Source of the DNA: Flavobacteriales bacterium UBA4422
GTDB lineage: Bacteria > Bacteroidota > Bacteroidia > Flavobacteriales_G > Salibacteraceae
Direction of reading: 5' to 3'
Assembly (NCBI GenBank): GCA_002389645.1
Contig: DGQE01000015.1
Coordinates: 186,001 to 250,000, forward strand
DNA: 64,000 nt
Position numbers and translations under genes: made by a program. Positions within the stretch are counted from its first letter, which is position 1. Each line of letters begins with the position of its first letter. The notes below the pieces were generated by a model, which saw nothing but the letters and a program-made list of their open reading frames with translations, ran no database searches and had not been told where the DNA came from. Positions 44,158 to 52,856 of this stretch are shown here, one piece after another.

Positions 44158-45204
44158 TTGTCAGTATACATCAATCAAATAACCACAGCTCTTCCAATTA
44201 ATGAATATCAGGTAGAAGAGATTGGTTCGTTTCTGGCCAGAACGGCAAAAAGTAGTGCCTCAGGAAGAAAAGCAAAGATTGTTGCAGCGAAGAGTGGCAT
44301 TAAAACAAGGCATTCAGTACTTGCCGACTTCAGAACTGACGCACCAAAGGCATTATTTAAACCTGCAATCCCGGCCGTTGAAGATCGCCTTGATCAATAT
44401 AACCTTCATGCCCTGCCGTTGGCTCTTAAAGCAATTGAACAGCTCAGTGAATTTGATCCTTCAGCCATCACGCATATAATTACTGTTTCATGCACAGGAA
44501 TGACTGCACCTGGATTAGAGCTGCGACTAACTGAAGCATTGAAGCTTAAATCATCCAGCGCAAAGCATGCCGTAAACTTTCTTGGGTGTCATGGTGTCTT
44601 TCACGCGCTGAAAATGGCCAAATCAATTGTTGAAGCTGACCCATCTGCCGAAGCCTTGATAGTTTCTGTTGAACTGTGCAGTCTTCACTTTCAACCGACA
44701 GATGATGATGATTCTATTTTGGCCAATGTTCTTTTCGGAGATGGCGCTGCAGCAGCATTGGTAAGCGGGTCAAACAAAAACCAACGATCTATTGAACTGG
44801 ATAATTTTGATCAGGAGTTTATTCCTAGTGATGATAAAATGATGGCTTGGAACATTCATTCATCTGGATTTCTCTTAAAACTAAGCTCATATGTCCCTCA
44901 AGCTATTGAACAAGGCGTTTCTGATTTGTTCAACAAAGCATCTCGATCAAGCAATGACCTTTGGGCTATTCACCCAGGGGGAAAAAACATTTTAGATGCA
45001 GTGGAAGACGCCATGAAGCTTACACCAGAGCAAATGAAAGCCTCTCGAAATGTTTTGCGAGATAATGGCAATATGTCTTCAGCAACCATCCTATTTGTTT
45101 TGAAAAAGCTACTATACGAGTCCGAGAGATCTGCTCCTTTATATGGTTTAGGGTTTGGCCCTGGACTGACCATAGAAAAATTGACCGGCAAAGTTCACGT
45201 CTAA
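44158..45204 (+). CDS. Type III polyketide synthase
   Basis: The 348-residue protein belongs to the chalcone/stilbene synthase superfamily. The catalytic triad is complete: Cys144 in FLGCHGVFHAL, His272 in WAIHPGG and Asn305 in RDNGNMSSAT; the spacing between His and Asn (33) equals that in plant enzymes. It ends with the GFGPGLTIE motif. It condenses malonyl-CoA units onto a starter to give an aromatic ring such as a resorcinol, phloroglucinol or pyrone. The only start available before the conserved region is TTG at 44158; the frame is closed by a stop at 44116. It opens a four-gene operon with overlapping reading frames. The starter and product are unknown. Confidence 0.93.
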   Translation: MSVYINQITTALPINEYQVEEIGSFLARTAKSSASGRKAKIVAAKSGIKTRHSVLADFRTDAPKALFKPAIPAVEDRLDQYNLHALPLALKAIEQLSEFDPSAITHIITVSCTGMTAPGLELRLTEALKLKSSSAKHAVNFLGCHGVFHALKMAKSIVEADPSAEALIVSVELCSLHFQPTDDDDSILANVLFGDGAAAALVSGSNKNQRSIELDNFDQEFIPSDDKMMAWNIHSSGFLLKLSSYVPQAIEQGVSDLFNKASRSSNDLWAIHPGGKNILDAVEDAMKLTPEQMKASRNVLRDNGNMSSATILFVLKKLLYESERSAPLYGLGFGPGLTIEKLTGKVHV

Positions 45205-45908
45205 TGTTTCAGTTCAAGCAAAGACACCCAGGACCTGAATTAATGGATCAGCCAAACCTCGCCCCAAAAGATTTGCAGCTGAATTTGATCGAATTAGAGA
45301 CCATCAATACGCTGCTGGGTGGTTACAAAACCACATTTAAAGGCCTCGCTCAATTAATGACCGATAAGCCTCACGAATATCATATTCTAGACATTGGTTG
45401 TGGAGGTGGTGACACGATTGCGGCAACCCATTCATGGGCCCAAAAAAACGGATTCAAAGTAAAATTTACTGGACTTGATCTTTCCGCTACCGCTATCACT
45501 CAATCAAAAAAGAGATGTGCTCATATTGATGGGGCAAAATTTACAGTAATGCCTTTTCAAGAGCTCGCGTCCAGTGAGCAGACATTTGATATTACTATGT
45601 GTAGCCTTTTCACCCATCACTTCTATGGTGATGACCTGAAAAAATTGATAAAGATTATGAGCGAAAAATCAACGGTGGGGTTTGTAATCAATGATTTGGA
45701 GCGTAATAAAATAGCTTGGTTGAGCATAACGCTCCTCACTCAATTGCTTTCGAAATCATATTTAGTGAAACACGATGCCCCTTTATCCGTTAAACGCGGA
45801 TTCAGTAAAGCAGAATGGAAGTCGATTTTAGGAGATGCTGGAATTGTAAACTATTCAGTTCAATGGAGCTGGGCTTTTAGACATTGCATCATCTCAAAAA
45901 ATGCATGA
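45204..45908 (+). CDS. SAM-dependent methyltransferase of the polyketide operon
   Basis: The 234-residue protein has the class I methyltransferase motif I LDIGCGGGDTI (Asp63 onwards), TGLDLSATAI as motif II and MCSLFTHHFYGDDLKKL as the later loop. The frame overlaps the polyketide synthase stop by one base (TAATG) and the next gene by eight. It probably O- or C-methylates the polyketide ring. It lacks obvious features of UbiE or small-molecule subfamilies that would tell which. Cytoplasmic. Confidence 0.88.
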   Translation: MFQFKQRHPGPELMDQPNLAPKDLQLNLIELETINTLLGGYKTTFKGLAQLMTDKPHEYHILDIGCGGGDTIAATHSWAQKNGFKVKFTGLDLSATAITQSKKRCAHIDGAKFTVMPFQELASSEQTFDITMCSLFTHHFYGDDLKKLIKIMSEKSTVGFVINDLERNKIAWLSITLLTQLLSKSYLVKHDAPLSVKRGFSKAEWKSILGDAGIVNYSVQWSWAFRHCIISKNA

Positions 45909-47019
45909 TGTTGCGATCATAGGAGGCGGATTAGCTGGGCTGGCATTGAGTGTCGAGCTGAGCTCAAAAGGCTATGACGTTGTGCTTTTCGAAAAAAACA
46001 CCTATCCTTTTCACAAAGTATGTGGTGAATACATTCCTAATGAATCAGTGGCATATTTGAACCATTTAGGAGCGAACTTAAACGCCCTGGGAGCTGCTAA
46101 CATTAATCAATTCGCTCTCTCGACACTGCATGGGAACAAAATGTCATCCACACTGCCTCTTGGTGGAATTGGCATCAGCAGATACACATTGGACAACGAA
46201 CTGGCTAACATTTCGAAAACCCGAGGGGCTAAAATTTTTGATAACACCACCGTACTTTCTACCGAAAAGTCTAAGCTAGCAACAACCGCAGGTGACTTTG
46301 AAGCTAGAATAATTATTGGAGCGCACGGAAAACGATCAACTATTGATAAGAAGCTAAACCGACCGTTTATTCAAAAGCCCTTAAGCTCAAAAGATAATTT
46401 CATTGGAGTAAAGTACCATGTTCATGCCGATCTCCCAAGAAATCTAATAGAGCTGCATATTTTCAAAAATGGTTATTGCGGTATATCTGCGATTGAAGAT
46501 AATAAATACTGCATGTGTTACTTGAGCAAAGCCTCTAACCTTGAATCTAACATGACCATTGATGAATTAGAAGCAAGTGTTCTTTCTCAAAATCCAATTC
46601 TAAAAGACTATTTGACGCGATTTGAGAAAGTTTATGATCATCCGAAAGTCATTTCTCAAATCTACTTCCAAAACAAAGAGAAAGGAAACGATACTTTAAT
46701 CTATGCGGGTGACGCTGCTGGCCTCATTGCTCCATTAAGTGGAAATGGCATGAGCATGGCACTTCATAGTGCTCATTTGCTGCAAAATGAGATCTCACAA
46801 TTCTTAGATGGACAGCAAAATGAAAACACCACTTTAATCAACTACTCCAACCTTTGGAAGAAAGCTTTCAATCAACGATTCAGGTTTTCAAAAGTCATGC
46901 AAATGGCCTTCTTTAACCCTAATTTTATGAATGGCCTTGTGAAAAGTGCAAACATCTTTCCACCTTTGGCTAGCACCATTATTAAACAAACACATGAGAA
47001 AGCTTTCTTCAAGGGATAA
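45901..47019 (+). CDS. FAD-dependent oxidoreductase (geranylgeranyl-reductase/monooxygenase type)
   Basis: The 372-residue protein starts directly with a Rossmann loop (VAIIGGGLAGLALSVELSSKGYDVVLFEKN) and has the second FAD motif YAGDAAGLIAPLSGNGMSMAL (Asp271). The CGEYIPNESVAYL segment after the first strand is typical of the geranylgeranyl reductase/FixC-like branch of flavoprotein hydroxylases. It may hydroxylate the aromatic ring to a quinol or reduce a prenyl chain. It overlaps the methyltransferase by eight bases and the prenyltransferase by 26 bases. Confidence 0.88.
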   Translation: MHDVAIIGGGLAGLALSVELSSKGYDVVLFEKNTYPFHKVCGEYIPNESVAYLNHLGANLNALGAANINQFALSTLHGNKMSSTLPLGGIGISRYTLDNELANISKTRGAKIFDNTTVLSTEKSKLATTAGDFEARIIIGAHGKRSTIDKKLNRPFIQKPLSSKDNFIGVKYHVHADLPRNLIELHIFKNGYCGISAIEDNKYCMCYLSKASNLESNMTIDELEASVLSQNPILKDYLTRFEKVYDHPKVISQIYFQNKEKGNDTLIYAGDAAGLIAPLSGNGMSMALHSAHLLQNEISQFLDGQQNENTTLINYSNLWKKAFNQRFRFSKVMQMAFFNPNFMNGLVKSANIFPPLASTIIKQTHEKAFFKG

Positions 47020-47920
47020 TAGCAGCGCCCAAATAACGAGCGACAGAGAAAAACCTGATGCTTGGAGAAACGCACTCATTTTGATGCGCATTCCATTCTC
47101 GATTTATTTAATGCCAGTGTTTTGGTTTGCCCTGAGCAATGTCAATCAAGAAATCAACCTGTGGAAAGCAGTTGCTATATTTATCATCATCCATGTTTTT
47201 TTGTACCCTGCGAGCAACGGATACAACAGCTACTTCGATAAAGATGAGGAAAGTATTGGTGGATTAGAAAAACCTCCTTCTGTGGGCCAAGAGCTTTATT
47301 ATTTGGTGCTCTTGTTTGATGCTACCGCCATCATAGGAGCTTACTTTATTTCTCCATTATTTGCGACAATGGTCTTCATCTATACGCTAGTTTCTAAAGC
47401 ATACAGTTTTGATAAAATCAGACTGAAGAGATTTCCAATTCTCAGCACCGCAGTAGTCACCGTTTTTCAAGGGGCATTCACCTATGGAATGATTCTTATC
47501 GGCTTGAGTTTGACTATTGATAGTACCCAAATGATCTATGCTGCCATCAGCACTTTTCTTATCGCTGGCTCTTATCCGCTCACCCAAATCTATCAACACA
47601 AAGAAGACAGCGACCGTGGCGACAAAACCTTGTCTTTAAAATTGGGGATTAAAGGCACTTTCATTTTTTCATCCATCATGTTTTTGGCAGGATTCTCGGG
47701 AATATTGACGGCCTATTTTTTAGCTGAAAAATGGATGGATACTGCCGTTTTGATAATTAGCACAGCACCTATTGGGTTCTACTTCGTACGCTGGATGGTT
47801 TTGTCTTGGAAAGATGATGACCATGTAAATTTCCGAAATACGATGAATATGAATGCTATTTCATCGATCGCCTTAAGCGTTGCATTCATCGTGATGCTTG
47901 TTGTGCATCTCTACAATTAA
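46994..47920 (+). CDS. UbiA-family prenyltransferase
   Basis: With the ATG at 46994 the protein has 308 residues and seven or more membrane helices. The two Asp-rich motifs are present: Asn78-x3-Asp82-x-Asp84 (NSYFDKDE) and YQHKEDSDRGDKTLSLKLG (about 198-216), which bind the prenyl diphosphate through Mg. It transfers a prenyl chain to an aromatic acceptor in the inner membrane. An upstream ATG at 46946 would extend it within the FAD gene but adds no family-like residues. As the last gene of the operon it should attach the prenyl tail to the polyketide ring. It is five bases from the end of convergent fbp. Confidence 0.9.
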   Translation: MRKLSSRDNSSAQITSDREKPDAWRNALILMRIPFSIYLMPVFWFALSNVNQEINLWKAVAIFIIIHVFLYPASNGYNSYFDKDEESIGGLEKPPSVGQELYYLVLLFDATAIIGAYFISPLFATMVFIYTLVSKAYSFDKIRLKRFPILSTAVVTVFQGAFTYGMILIGLSLTIDSTQMIYAAISTFLIAGSYPLTQIYQHKEDSDRGDKTLSLKLGIKGTFIFSSIMFLAGFSGILTAYFLAEKWMDTAVLIISTAPIGFYFVRWMVLSWKDDDHVNFRNTMNMNAISSIALSVAFIVMLVVHLYN

Positions 47921-47924
47921 ATCG

Positions 47925-48890
47925 CTAACCTTTCATAACCTCATCCATCATTACCTTACTGCCAAGGTAAAGAGGTGCCTTTTGATGCAATTCAATTGGC
48001 GTCAGTTCAAGAATATCCCGAGAACCATTTGTAGCGTAACCTGATGCTTGAGAAATTAAATAAGCCATAGGAATACACTCGTAAACTAATCTCAATTTTC
48101 CGTTTGGTGCTTCGCCTGTGGCAGGATAAACATAAATCCCTCCTTTGAGCAAATTTCTATGAAAGTCTGCGACTAAAGACCCAATGTAACGACCTGTATA
48201 TTTTCGTTTACCGTCTGCATTTTTCTTGTCGCGGCAATACTGCACAAAGCGCTTCAGCTTTGGCTCAAAATCGTCAAAATTGACTTCATTGATGGAGTAC
48301 ACCTTACCGTCTTCAGGGGTGTGCACATGATCTAATACTCTGTGGTAGGACCTCTTCCACGGTTCTAAGGTAAAGACATGTAATCCGTGTCCGGTGCTTA
48401 AAACCATTTGCGTGCTTACACTGTATAGCACGTAACCCGCTGCGATCATGCTACTGCCTTTCTGAAGAAAATCTTCTAGCTTAACAGGCCCACCTGTTTT
48501 CGAAACTCTTCTATAGACCCCAAAAATTGTTCCGATAGAAACGTTCACATCAATGTTTGATGATCCGTCCAAAGGATCTATTACAATCACATATTGTGCA
48601 TCCTTATTTTCTTCGAATGTCACAAAGTCTTCGCTCTCCTCACTAGCCCAACCTGCAATTACGCCAGAATTTCTCAACGCTCTTTCAAACACGTGATCAG
48701 CGTATACATCTAATTTCTGTTGCGCATCGCCCGTTGAGTTCTCACCACCATCAGCTCCCAGAATATCATCTCCCAACCCTTGGTAGCCTACTTCTTTACT
48801 CAGAATGAAGGACGCTTTTTCAATAGCTCCAAAGATTTTAGCAACTTCTGGAGTCGTCTCAGTAGAAAGAAAATTGTTTAACTCAGTCAT
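47925..48890 (-). CDS. fbp: Fructose-1,6-bisphosphatase class I
   Basis: The 321-residue enzyme has the metal-binding VIDPLDGSSNIDVNVSIGTIF (about 103-123), the GWASEESEDF loop (about 81) and the substrate loop KYTGRYIGSLVADFHRNLLKGGIYVYP (about 231-257). It hydrolyses fructose 1,6-bisphosphate in gluconeogenesis. It overlaps the upstream gene by eight bases and so is probably co-translated with it. No type A operator is seen in front of this unit. Confidence 0.96.
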   Translation of the reverse strand: MTELNNFLSTETTPEVAKIFGAIEKASFILSKEVGYQGLGDDILGADGGENSTGDAQQKLDVYADHVFERALRNSGVIAGWASEESEDFVTFEENKDAQYVIVIDPLDGSSNIDVNVSIGTIFGVYRRVSKTGGPVKLEDFLQKGSSMIAAGYVLYSVSTQMVLSTGHGLHVFTLEPWKRSYHRVLDHVHTPEDGKVYSINEVNFDDFEPKLKRFVQYCRDKKNADGKRKYTGRYIGSLVADFHRNLLKGGIYVYPATGEAPNGKLRLVYECIPMAYLISQASGYATNGSRDILELTPIELHQKAPLYLGSKVMMDEVMKG

Positions 48891-49827
48891 GCGACTTTAA
48901 TTTTTGCAAAGGTGCTAAATCACGAATGTTTTTGCCGAGCGATTTTTTTTCTTCCTCTTCTACTATCGGTTTCAGCCCCGCTTTAAGAAAGCGATAACTG
49001 TCCAATGCATAAACAATCTCATAGCCTAAAGGCAGGTAGTGGTTACGAATAACGTTTTCAAGATTATTCTCTCTTGAAGAAAATGGCTCTTTCTTAATAA
49101 GAGAAAACAACTCATTGCCCTCTTTATCTAAAACAGAAATATGCGCTTTTATGATTCTTCCGTAATCATCGCTTTGCAGCTCTCGATAATCTGTTGAAGT
49201 GATGAGCATGTCAAGCTCATTCACAAAAACATAATAATCCACTTTATACTTTGCAGAAAGTGAATCCGTAAGTTTTGAATTGAGCACTTTGACTTTTGTA
49301 ATCAGCTCTCGGTTATCTGCTATACTTGCGATTTGCCCCTGCTCTATCCTAGTGCCTGGTTCGGGCTCATTAGCTACTTCACCTTGCAGCTTTAACCAGT
49401 AATCGGCTAACCTTTTCTTGAAGCCTTCATCATCCTTAATCACAGGTGGCTCATACGGCACGATAAAAGGTTGCGTGAGGTTATATGCAAAATCCAAGTC
49501 CATATTCATTTCCGGATCATCTGCGTGAAGATTTACACAATTATTATATGCTTTACTTGCAATCAGTATTGAATTATCCAATCCCTTTCTGAAAAACCCC
49601 CGGGTATGTTGATAAGTGTATGTTGTTCCTTTCGCAATTTCGCGGTCCACCTCACTCATATATTTATCTGGATGAAAAGGTATAAGCAGAAGAGTTGGCT
49701 TGTCTAAAGCGCCAATGCTGTCACGCTTAAAACCTAAATAGAGAGAGTCATTCGTGGGCCCATAACTACTTTGGGCCTTGCTTGAAAAAGCAATCAGAAT
49801 GAGAAAGAATACAAGATGAAATTTCAT
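48883..49827 (-). CDS. Uncharacterised exported protein upstream of fbp
   Basis: The 314-residue protein has a signal peptide (KFHLVFFLILIAFSSKAQS) and a mixed alpha/beta mature part. I recognise no named family. A short PTLLLIPFHPDKYMSEVDREI segment suggests a domain of the kind that begins with a beta strand and amphipathic helix, and DYYVFVNELDMLITSTDYRE is a likely core strand-helix unit. It is probably periplasmic or attached to the outer membrane. It overlaps fbp by eight bases, although fbp is a cytoplasmic enzyme; this is more likely an operon accident than a partnership. Confidence 0.65.
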   Translation of the reverse strand: MKFHLVFFLILIAFSSKAQSSYGPTNDSLYLGFKRDSIGALDKPTLLLIPFHPDKYMSEVDREIAKGTTYTYQHTRGFFRKGLDNSILIASKAYNNCVNLHADDPEMNMDLDFAYNLTQPFIVPYEPPVIKDDEGFKKRLADYWLKLQGEVANEPEPGTRIEQGQIASIADNRELITKVKVLNSKLTDSLSAKYKVDYYVFVNELDMLITSTDYRELQSDDYGRIIKAHISVLDKEGNELFSLIKKEPFSSRENNLENVIRNHYLPLGYEIVYALDSYRFLKAGLKPIVEEEEKKSLGKNIRDLAPLQKLKSHD

Positions 49828-49955
49828 GGAACTAAGCTAAACGACTACATAGTTTCTCTTCCTTGATTTATTGATTATTAAGAACAATATGCTGTGAACT
49901 GATATCGGTCAGTCTTCCAATTGATCAAACAACATACTTTAGCCCCTCGACTTTT

Positions 49956-49963
49956 TAACTTTG
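49956..49963 (+). promoter_or_regulatory. -7 element of the hmgA-hppD unit
   Basis: TAACTTTG is an exact TAnnTTTG match 22 bases before the hmgA start codon. No TTG is seen at the expected -33 distance. Confidence 0.5.
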
Positions 49964-49985
49964 CAGCTGACGAAAACAAACGATT

Positions 49986-51146
49986 ATGCCTTTCTACCAT
50001 AAGCTGGGAAAGATCCCACCAAAGAGACACACACAATTTAGACAACCAGATGGGTCGCTTTATCAAGAGCAACTTTTCGGAACCGTAGGCTTCGATGGAA
50101 TGTCGAGCAATCTCTATCATGTTCACGCTCCAACACGTGTGAAAAATGTTGGCGAACCAATAAGCATGAAAGCAGAAGTTGCGGTTGAAAACAACATGAC
50201 TTCTCGTATGCTTAGGGGTTGGGAAGTAGAGGCAAAAGACGATTATTTAGAAAGTCGAGTACCTGTATTAGTAAACAATGATGTTCAGATCATCTTGTCG
50301 GCACCCAAAAAATCATTGCGCTCTTACTTTTATAAAAACGCGGATAGCGATGAGTTGCTTTTCGTGCACAAAGGAAGTGGCAAGCTTAGAACGTTAGTGG
50401 GAAATATTGATTTTAAATATGGCGACTATTTGCTTATTCCGCGCGGAATGATCTACCAAATAGACTTTGACAATGAAGACAACAGACTTTTCATTACCGA
50501 GTCTCGACAACCAATTTATACACCAAAAAAATACCGCAACTGGTTTGGTCAATTGTTAGAACATTCACCATTTTGCGAAAGAGACCTTCGCGCACCCCAT
50601 GAATTAGAAACATTCGATGAAAAAGGAGAGTTCATCATGAAAGTGAAAAAAGGTGATGCACTTCACACGCTAACTTACGACAGACATCCTTTTGATGTGG
50701 TCGGGTGGGACGGTTTTAATTTTCCCTACGCATTCAACATTAACGATTTCGAACCTATAACTGGCCGAATCCATCAACCACCGCCCGTTCATCAAACGTT
50801 CGAGACTTCAACCTTTGTGGTTTGCTCATTTGTTCCGAGACTATATGATTATCACCCTGAGAGCATTCCTGCGCCATATAATCACAGCAATATTGATTCT
50901 GATGAAGTGCTTTACTATGTTGATGGTGACTTCATGAGCCGCAATCATGTAGAAAAGGGATATATTTCACTTCATCCGGCTGGCATCCCTCATGGGCCGC
51001 ACCCTGGAGCGATGGAACGAAGCATTGGACAAAAAGAAACACAAGAATTGGCTGTAATGGTTGACACATTTGCACCTTTGCAAATTACTAAACAAGCCTT
51101 AGGTATAAATGACGATACTTATTGGAGTAGCTGGATAAACGATTAA
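49986..51146 (+). CDS. hmgA: Homogentisate 1,2-dioxygenase
   Basis: The 386-residue protein matches the HmgA family: MPFYHKLGKIPPKRHTQFR start, NLYHVHAPTR (about 42), KGSGKLRTLVGNIDFKYGDYLLIPRGMIYQ (about 132-161, cupin) and the iron-site region SDEVLYYVDGDFMSRN ... HPAGIPHGPHPGA (about 300-345). It opens the ring of homogentisate in tyrosine degradation. It is shorter than the 440-residue animal enzyme, as bacterial short-form members are. hppD follows after nine bases and makes its substrate. Confidence 0.95.
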   Translation: MPFYHKLGKIPPKRHTQFRQPDGSLYQEQLFGTVGFDGMSSNLYHVHAPTRVKNVGEPISMKAEVAVENNMTSRMLRGWEVEAKDDYLESRVPVLVNNDVQIILSAPKKSLRSYFYKNADSDELLFVHKGSGKLRTLVGNIDFKYGDYLLIPRGMIYQIDFDNEDNRLFITESRQPIYTPKKYRNWFGQLLEHSPFCERDLRAPHELETFDEKGEFIMKVKKGDALHTLTYDRHPFDVVGWDGFNFPYAFNINDFEPITGRIHQPPPVHQTFETSTFVVCSFVPRLYDYHPESIPAPYNHSNIDSDEVLYYVDGDFMSRNHVEKGYISLHPAGIPHGPHPGAMERSIGQKETQELAVMVDTFAPLQITKQALGINDDTYWSSWIND

Positions 51147-51155
51147 GAGAAAAAT

Positions 51156-52304
51156 ATGGAAACATCTAAACGAGCAAACGTAAACTACGGAACGGACAAG
51201 ATCTTTGATGAAGCAGAAGACTTTTTGCCTCTTCTCGGGACAGACTATGTTGAATTGATTGTGGGTAATGCTAAGCAATCTGCTATTTACTATAAGACAG
51301 CGTTTGGTTTTCAATCACACGCTTACGCTGGTTTAGAAACTGGCATGAAAGATCGCACCTCTTACGTTTTAAAGCAAGATAAAATCAGACTTGTATTAAC
51401 CACTCCGATGACAGAAGACAGCTGGATGAATGAGCATTTGGCAAAGCATGGAGATGGCGTTAAAGTGGTTGCGCTGTGGGTTGAGGATGCCACCAAAGCT
51501 TGGGAAGAGACTACTAGCAGAGGTGCGAAATCATTCATGGAACCAACAAAAGAAGAAGATGAAAATGGTTATGTAGTTCGCTCAGGTATTCACACCTATG
51601 GTGAAACCGTTCACATATTTGTTGAGCGCAGTAATTATAATGGAGCATTCCTTCCTGGATTCAAGAAGTGGGAAACGCACTATAATCCTGAACCAGTTGG
51701 CTTAAAGTTTATTGACCACATGGTCGGTAATGTAGATTGGGGTGAAATGAATACTTGGGTTGACTTTTATGCCAAAGTGATGGGCTTTGCCCAAATCGTG
51801 ACTTTTGATGATAAGGATATTTCTACGGAATACACCGCTCTGATGAGTAAGGTAATGTCTAACGGAAATGGTCGCATCAAATTCCCTATCAACGAGCCTG
51901 CTGAGGGAAGGAAAAAATCGCAGATAGAAGAATACATCGAATTCTATAAGGGTTCAGGAGTGCAGCATATAGCTGTGGCAACAGATGATATTGTAGCCAC
52001 AGTTACAAAAATGAGAGACAGAGGCTTAGAGTTTTTATATGTACCAGATACCTACTACGATACCTTGAAAGAGCGTGTTGGCGAAATAGATGAAGACATT
52101 GAAGTGCTAAAGAAACACGGTATTTTAGTAGACCGAGATGATGAGGGTTATTTATTGCAGCTTTTCACCAAGCCAGTTGTAGATAGACCAACCATGTTTT
52201 TCGAAATCATTCAGCGAAAAGGTGCGTGGAGCTTTGGCAAAGGAAACTTTCAAGCTTTATTTGAAGCGATTGAAAGAGAGCAAGAAGTAAGAGGAACCCT
52301 TTAA
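51156..52304 (+). CDS. hppD: 4-Hydroxyphenylpyruvate dioxygenase
   Basis: The 382-residue enzyme has two vicinal-oxygen-chelate halves. The iron ligands are His188 (FIDHMVGNVD), His271 (VQHIAVATDDI) and Glu350 (FFEIIQRKGAWSFGKGNFQALF). It converts 4-hydroxyphenylpyruvate to homogentisate, which HmgA then degrades. Homogentisate is also the aromatic acceptor in some prenylquinone pathways; a UbiA gene lies 3 kb away, but in the polyketide operon. Confidence 0.96.
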   Translation: METSKRANVNYGTDKIFDEAEDFLPLLGTDYVELIVGNAKQSAIYYKTAFGFQSHAYAGLETGMKDRTSYVLKQDKIRLVLTTPMTEDSWMNEHLAKHGDGVKVVALWVEDATKAWEETTSRGAKSFMEPTKEEDENGYVVRSGIHTYGETVHIFVERSNYNGAFLPGFKKWETHYNPEPVGLKFIDHMVGNVDWGEMNTWVDFYAKVMGFAQIVTFDDKDISTEYTALMSKVMSNGNGRIKFPINEPAEGRKKSQIEEYIEFYKGSGVQHIAVATDDIVATVTKMRDRGLEFLYVPDTYYDTLKERVGEIDEDIEVLKKHGILVDRDDEGYLLQLFTKPVVDRPTMFFEIIQRKGAWSFGKGNFQALFEAIEREQEVRGTL

Positions 52305-52322
52305 AAATCGAATGTACTTTTT

Positions 52323-52718
52323 ATGAAAGCAATAACTTTTGGGATTATCATAGTCTTCATTGGTGTAGTTTCTTGCTCCAAATCAAGTAAAACACAAAAA
52401 GGCGATCAGGTTAATCAGAATGAAACGATTAACCAAGAGCCCATTGAAAGGAGTAAAGCTTACCAGGACTCTATTTTCTACATAGAAAAGAAAAATTTAC
52501 TCGAAAACGGGACGGAAGAAGAGTATCATAACTTTATGCAAACTCAAAAAGACTTGTATTTGAAAAATGAAGATAAGTTTAAGGCTATGATGATTGACGA
52601 GATTATACCGGATAGTTTCCCGAAATACCACGATGGACTAGATGAAGAGTCTTATATGAGTAAAGTAAAATTCTGGTTGCAAGAAAATCCAAGTGCAGTA
52701 AAGTCTAAATACAGATAA
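52323..52718 (+). CDS. Small uncharacterised lipoprotein
   Basis: The 131-residue protein has a lipoprotein signal peptide (IVFIGVVSC, Cys18) followed by a hydrophilic, Lys/Gln/Asn-rich and largely helical mature part (SIFYIEKKNLLENGTEEEYHNFM). No family is recognised. It lies 18 bases after hppD and may be on its transcript, though a functional link to tyrosine breakdown is not evident. A 138-base gap with a possible promoter (TAATTTCG, 52794-52801) separates it from the next gene. Confidence 0.65.
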   Translation: MKAITFGIIIVFIGVVSCSKSSKTQKGDQVNQNETINQEPIERSKAYQDSIFYIEKKNLLENGTEEEYHNFMQTQKDLYLKNEDKFKAMMIDEIIPDSFPKYHDGLDEESYMSKVKFWLQENPSAVKSKYR

Positions 52719-52856
52719 CCCACATTTTCATCAGCTTTCCAATTCTTAAGCTCAAAATTTCCCATCATCATAGTGTTGATGTCAATAATGTTGTAATTTC
52801 GTTAAACTTGTGTTGTTTTAAAGTCAAGTGAAATTTCTAAATCAATTAATCTACTT

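Noticed and set aside
49956..52304. Type A or B operator before hmgA-hppD or before fbp
   Set aside because: No GTA-N5-TAC palindrome is present in the 49828-49985 gap.
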